From positions 3,185,501 through 3,249,500 of the forward strand of contig NZ_AP024488.1 of the NCBI RefSeq assembly GCF_021654575.1: a stretch of DNA of 64,000 nucleotides, in the 5' to 3' direction. This DNA comes from Desulfoluna limicola. Its GTDB lineage: Bacteria > Desulfobacterota > Desulfobacteria > Desulfobacterales > Desulfolunaceae. A program made the position numbers and the translations under genes. The number at the start of each line of letters is the position of its first letter. Within the stretch, counting starts at the first letter, position 1. Below the pieces are notes generated by a model. That model did not search any database and was not told the origin of the DNA. It saw only the letters and a program-made list of their open reading frames with translations. Shown here in pieces: positions 62,965 to 64,000 of this stretch.

Positions 62965-64000
62965 ATGTCACGCCTGTTTACACCCGAAACATTAGGACCC
63001 CTTGAGATCAAAAACAGAGTCGTGAGAGCACCTGTCTATGAAGCCCTGGCTGCTGACGACGGCTCCATTGGCGATGACATGATCGCTTTTCATAAACGGC
63101 TTGCCAAAGGAGGCGTGGGGCTTATCTGCACCGGATACATGTTCGCCCACCCCCTGGGGCGCGCCCAGAAAAGGCAGGCAGGCATCCACAGTGATGCCAT
63201 GATCCCCGGCTTGAAGAGGCTGGCTGACGCTGTTCACGACGAAGGCGCCAAAATCGCCTTTGAGATCTCCCATGCAGGCCGCCAGACCGAAAAACACCTC
63301 ATCGGGCAGAACCCCATTGGCCCCTCACGGATCAGGCGCGACCCCTCCTTTTTTATCAAGCCCGACGAAATGACCGATGCCCAGGTATGCGAAGCCGTGG
63401 ACGCCTTTGTCGCCGCGGCACAAAGGGCTGTGGAAGCCGGGTCCGACGTCATCTACCTCCATGCAGGTGGCGGCGACCTCCTCAATCAGTTTTTGAGCCC
63501 CTTTTTCAACACAAGAAAAGACAGGTGGGGCGGCTCCGACGAAAACAGGTTCCGGATCCTGCGTGAGATCATCACCGGCATCAAAGAGAAGGTGTCACCA
63601 GACACCCCCCTCCTCGTCAAAATGAACTCCCGGGATTTAACACCAGGCAAAGGCATCACCCTTGACCTGGCAGCAACGTATACCGCATGGCTCTCAGAAC
63701 TCGGCGTCAACGGGCTGGAGCTCACCACAGGCATCAAGTTTTACGATCACATGAGCTGCTGGCGTGGGGCCGTCCCCGTCAAAGAAATTGTCAGGGCACT
63801 GCCTGCATGGAAAAAAGCGGTGGGCTGGATGCTGATGAAAAACCTGAAAGGAAAGCGCGACCTCATCGAAGGCTGGAGCCTTGACGACCTGAAGGCCGTC
63901 AAAAAACAGGCCGGCGACATGAAACTCGTTATCGTAGGCGGCATGAGGAAAAAGGCCCACATGGAGACTCTGCTCGAACAGGGCCACGCCGATTTCATCT
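62965..64000 (+). CDS. OYE-family FMN oxidoreductase, altered active site (cut by right edge)
   Basis: 345 residues are visible, and the frame is open at the edge. The N-terminus SRLFTPETLGPLEIKNRVVRAPVYEALAADDGSIG resembles the FMN domain of 2-enoate reductase/2,4-dienoyl-CoA-reductase-type enzymes. The catalytic strand reads IYLHAGGGDLLNQFLSPFFNTRKDRWGGSDENR: the first His is kept, but the usual second His/Asn is Gly and the Tyr of HGY is Asp. The start follows GAAAGGACACCATC. It may have changed chemistry, or the missing part may carry extra clusters. Confidence 0.88.
   Translation, partial: MSRLFTPETLGPLEIKNRVVRAPVYEALAADDGSIGDDMIAFHKRLAKGGVGLICTGYMFAHPLGRAQKRQAGIHSDAMIPGLKRLADAVHDEGAKIAFEISHAGRQTEKHLIGQNPIGPSRIRRDPSFFIKPDEMTDAQVCEAVDAFVAAAQRAVEAGSDVIYLHAGGGDLLNQFLSPFFNTRKDRWGGSDENRFRILREIITGIKEKVSPDTPLLVKMNSRDLTPGKGITLDLAATYTAWLSELGVNGLELTTGIKFYDHMSCWRGAVPVKEIVRALPAWKKAVGWMLMKNLKGKRDLIEGWSLDDLKAVKKQAGDMKLVIVGGMRKKAHMETLLEQGHADFI

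Overview
The window is high-GC bacterial chromosome, most likely from a strictly anaerobic Desulfobacterota (sulfate-reducer lineage; Desulfoluna or a relative is my guess, not proven). The basis is gene content: two genes that only make sense if UGA is read as selenocysteine, a glycyl radical enzyme with its activase, a PduS/PduT electron-transfer pair, many predicted periplasmic proteins and lipoproteins, and an unusually heavy load of interspersed palindromic repeats.

Layout. 1-18 kb is mainly core: a DUF2804 C-terminus cut by the left edge, pyrimidine salvage (uraA, upp), priA, a YfcE-type phosphodiesterase, a DUF1573 selenoprotein candidate, a HAD phosphatase, an FKBP isomerase, an AzgA-type purine permease, a CoA-binding protein overlapping a zinc-ribbon protein, polA and a TraB-like membrane protein. 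18-29 kb is accessory: an MNT/HEPN-like pair between MITEs, a cluster of degenerate palindromes, three AT-rich gene cassettes separated by integron attC sites (one HEPN-motif protein, two DUF2971 proteins), an Imm41-like orphan, lipoproteins, and two copies of a 0.67-kb duplication carrying a dead REP-type transposase joined to a MITE. 29-43 kb holds YjdM, a PQQ-type sugar dehydrogenase, a MATE pump, the orphan microcompartment pair pduT-pduS, a TudS-related protein, a spermidine-synthase-like enzyme, a spore-photoproduct-lyase-like radical SAM protein, rlmF and an SLC13 permease. 43-53 kb holds a nemR-doxX-nemA-like operon with a leaderless promoter, a caspase-fold lipoprotein, a DUF3089 hydrolase, a poly-aspartate exported protein and a medium-chain dehydrogenase. 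53-64 kb holds a TetR regulator, a 990-residue glycyl radical enzyme with an N-terminal SCP2-like domain plus its activase, an MBL-fold protein, an alpha-toxin-type phospholipase C with PLAT domain, a CC/Se-motif selenoprotein, a YitT protein and an OYE-family protein cut by the right edge.

The most unusual features are (1) TGA in place of the first Cys of the CGCT motif of a DUF1573 protein, (2) two families of interspersed repeats whose flanks and loops are conserved but whose central hairpin stem differs in sequence in nearly every copy while staying self-complementary, (3) the small attC cassette array, and (4) the SCP2-fused glycyl radical enzyme. All calls come from reading the sequence; no database search was run.
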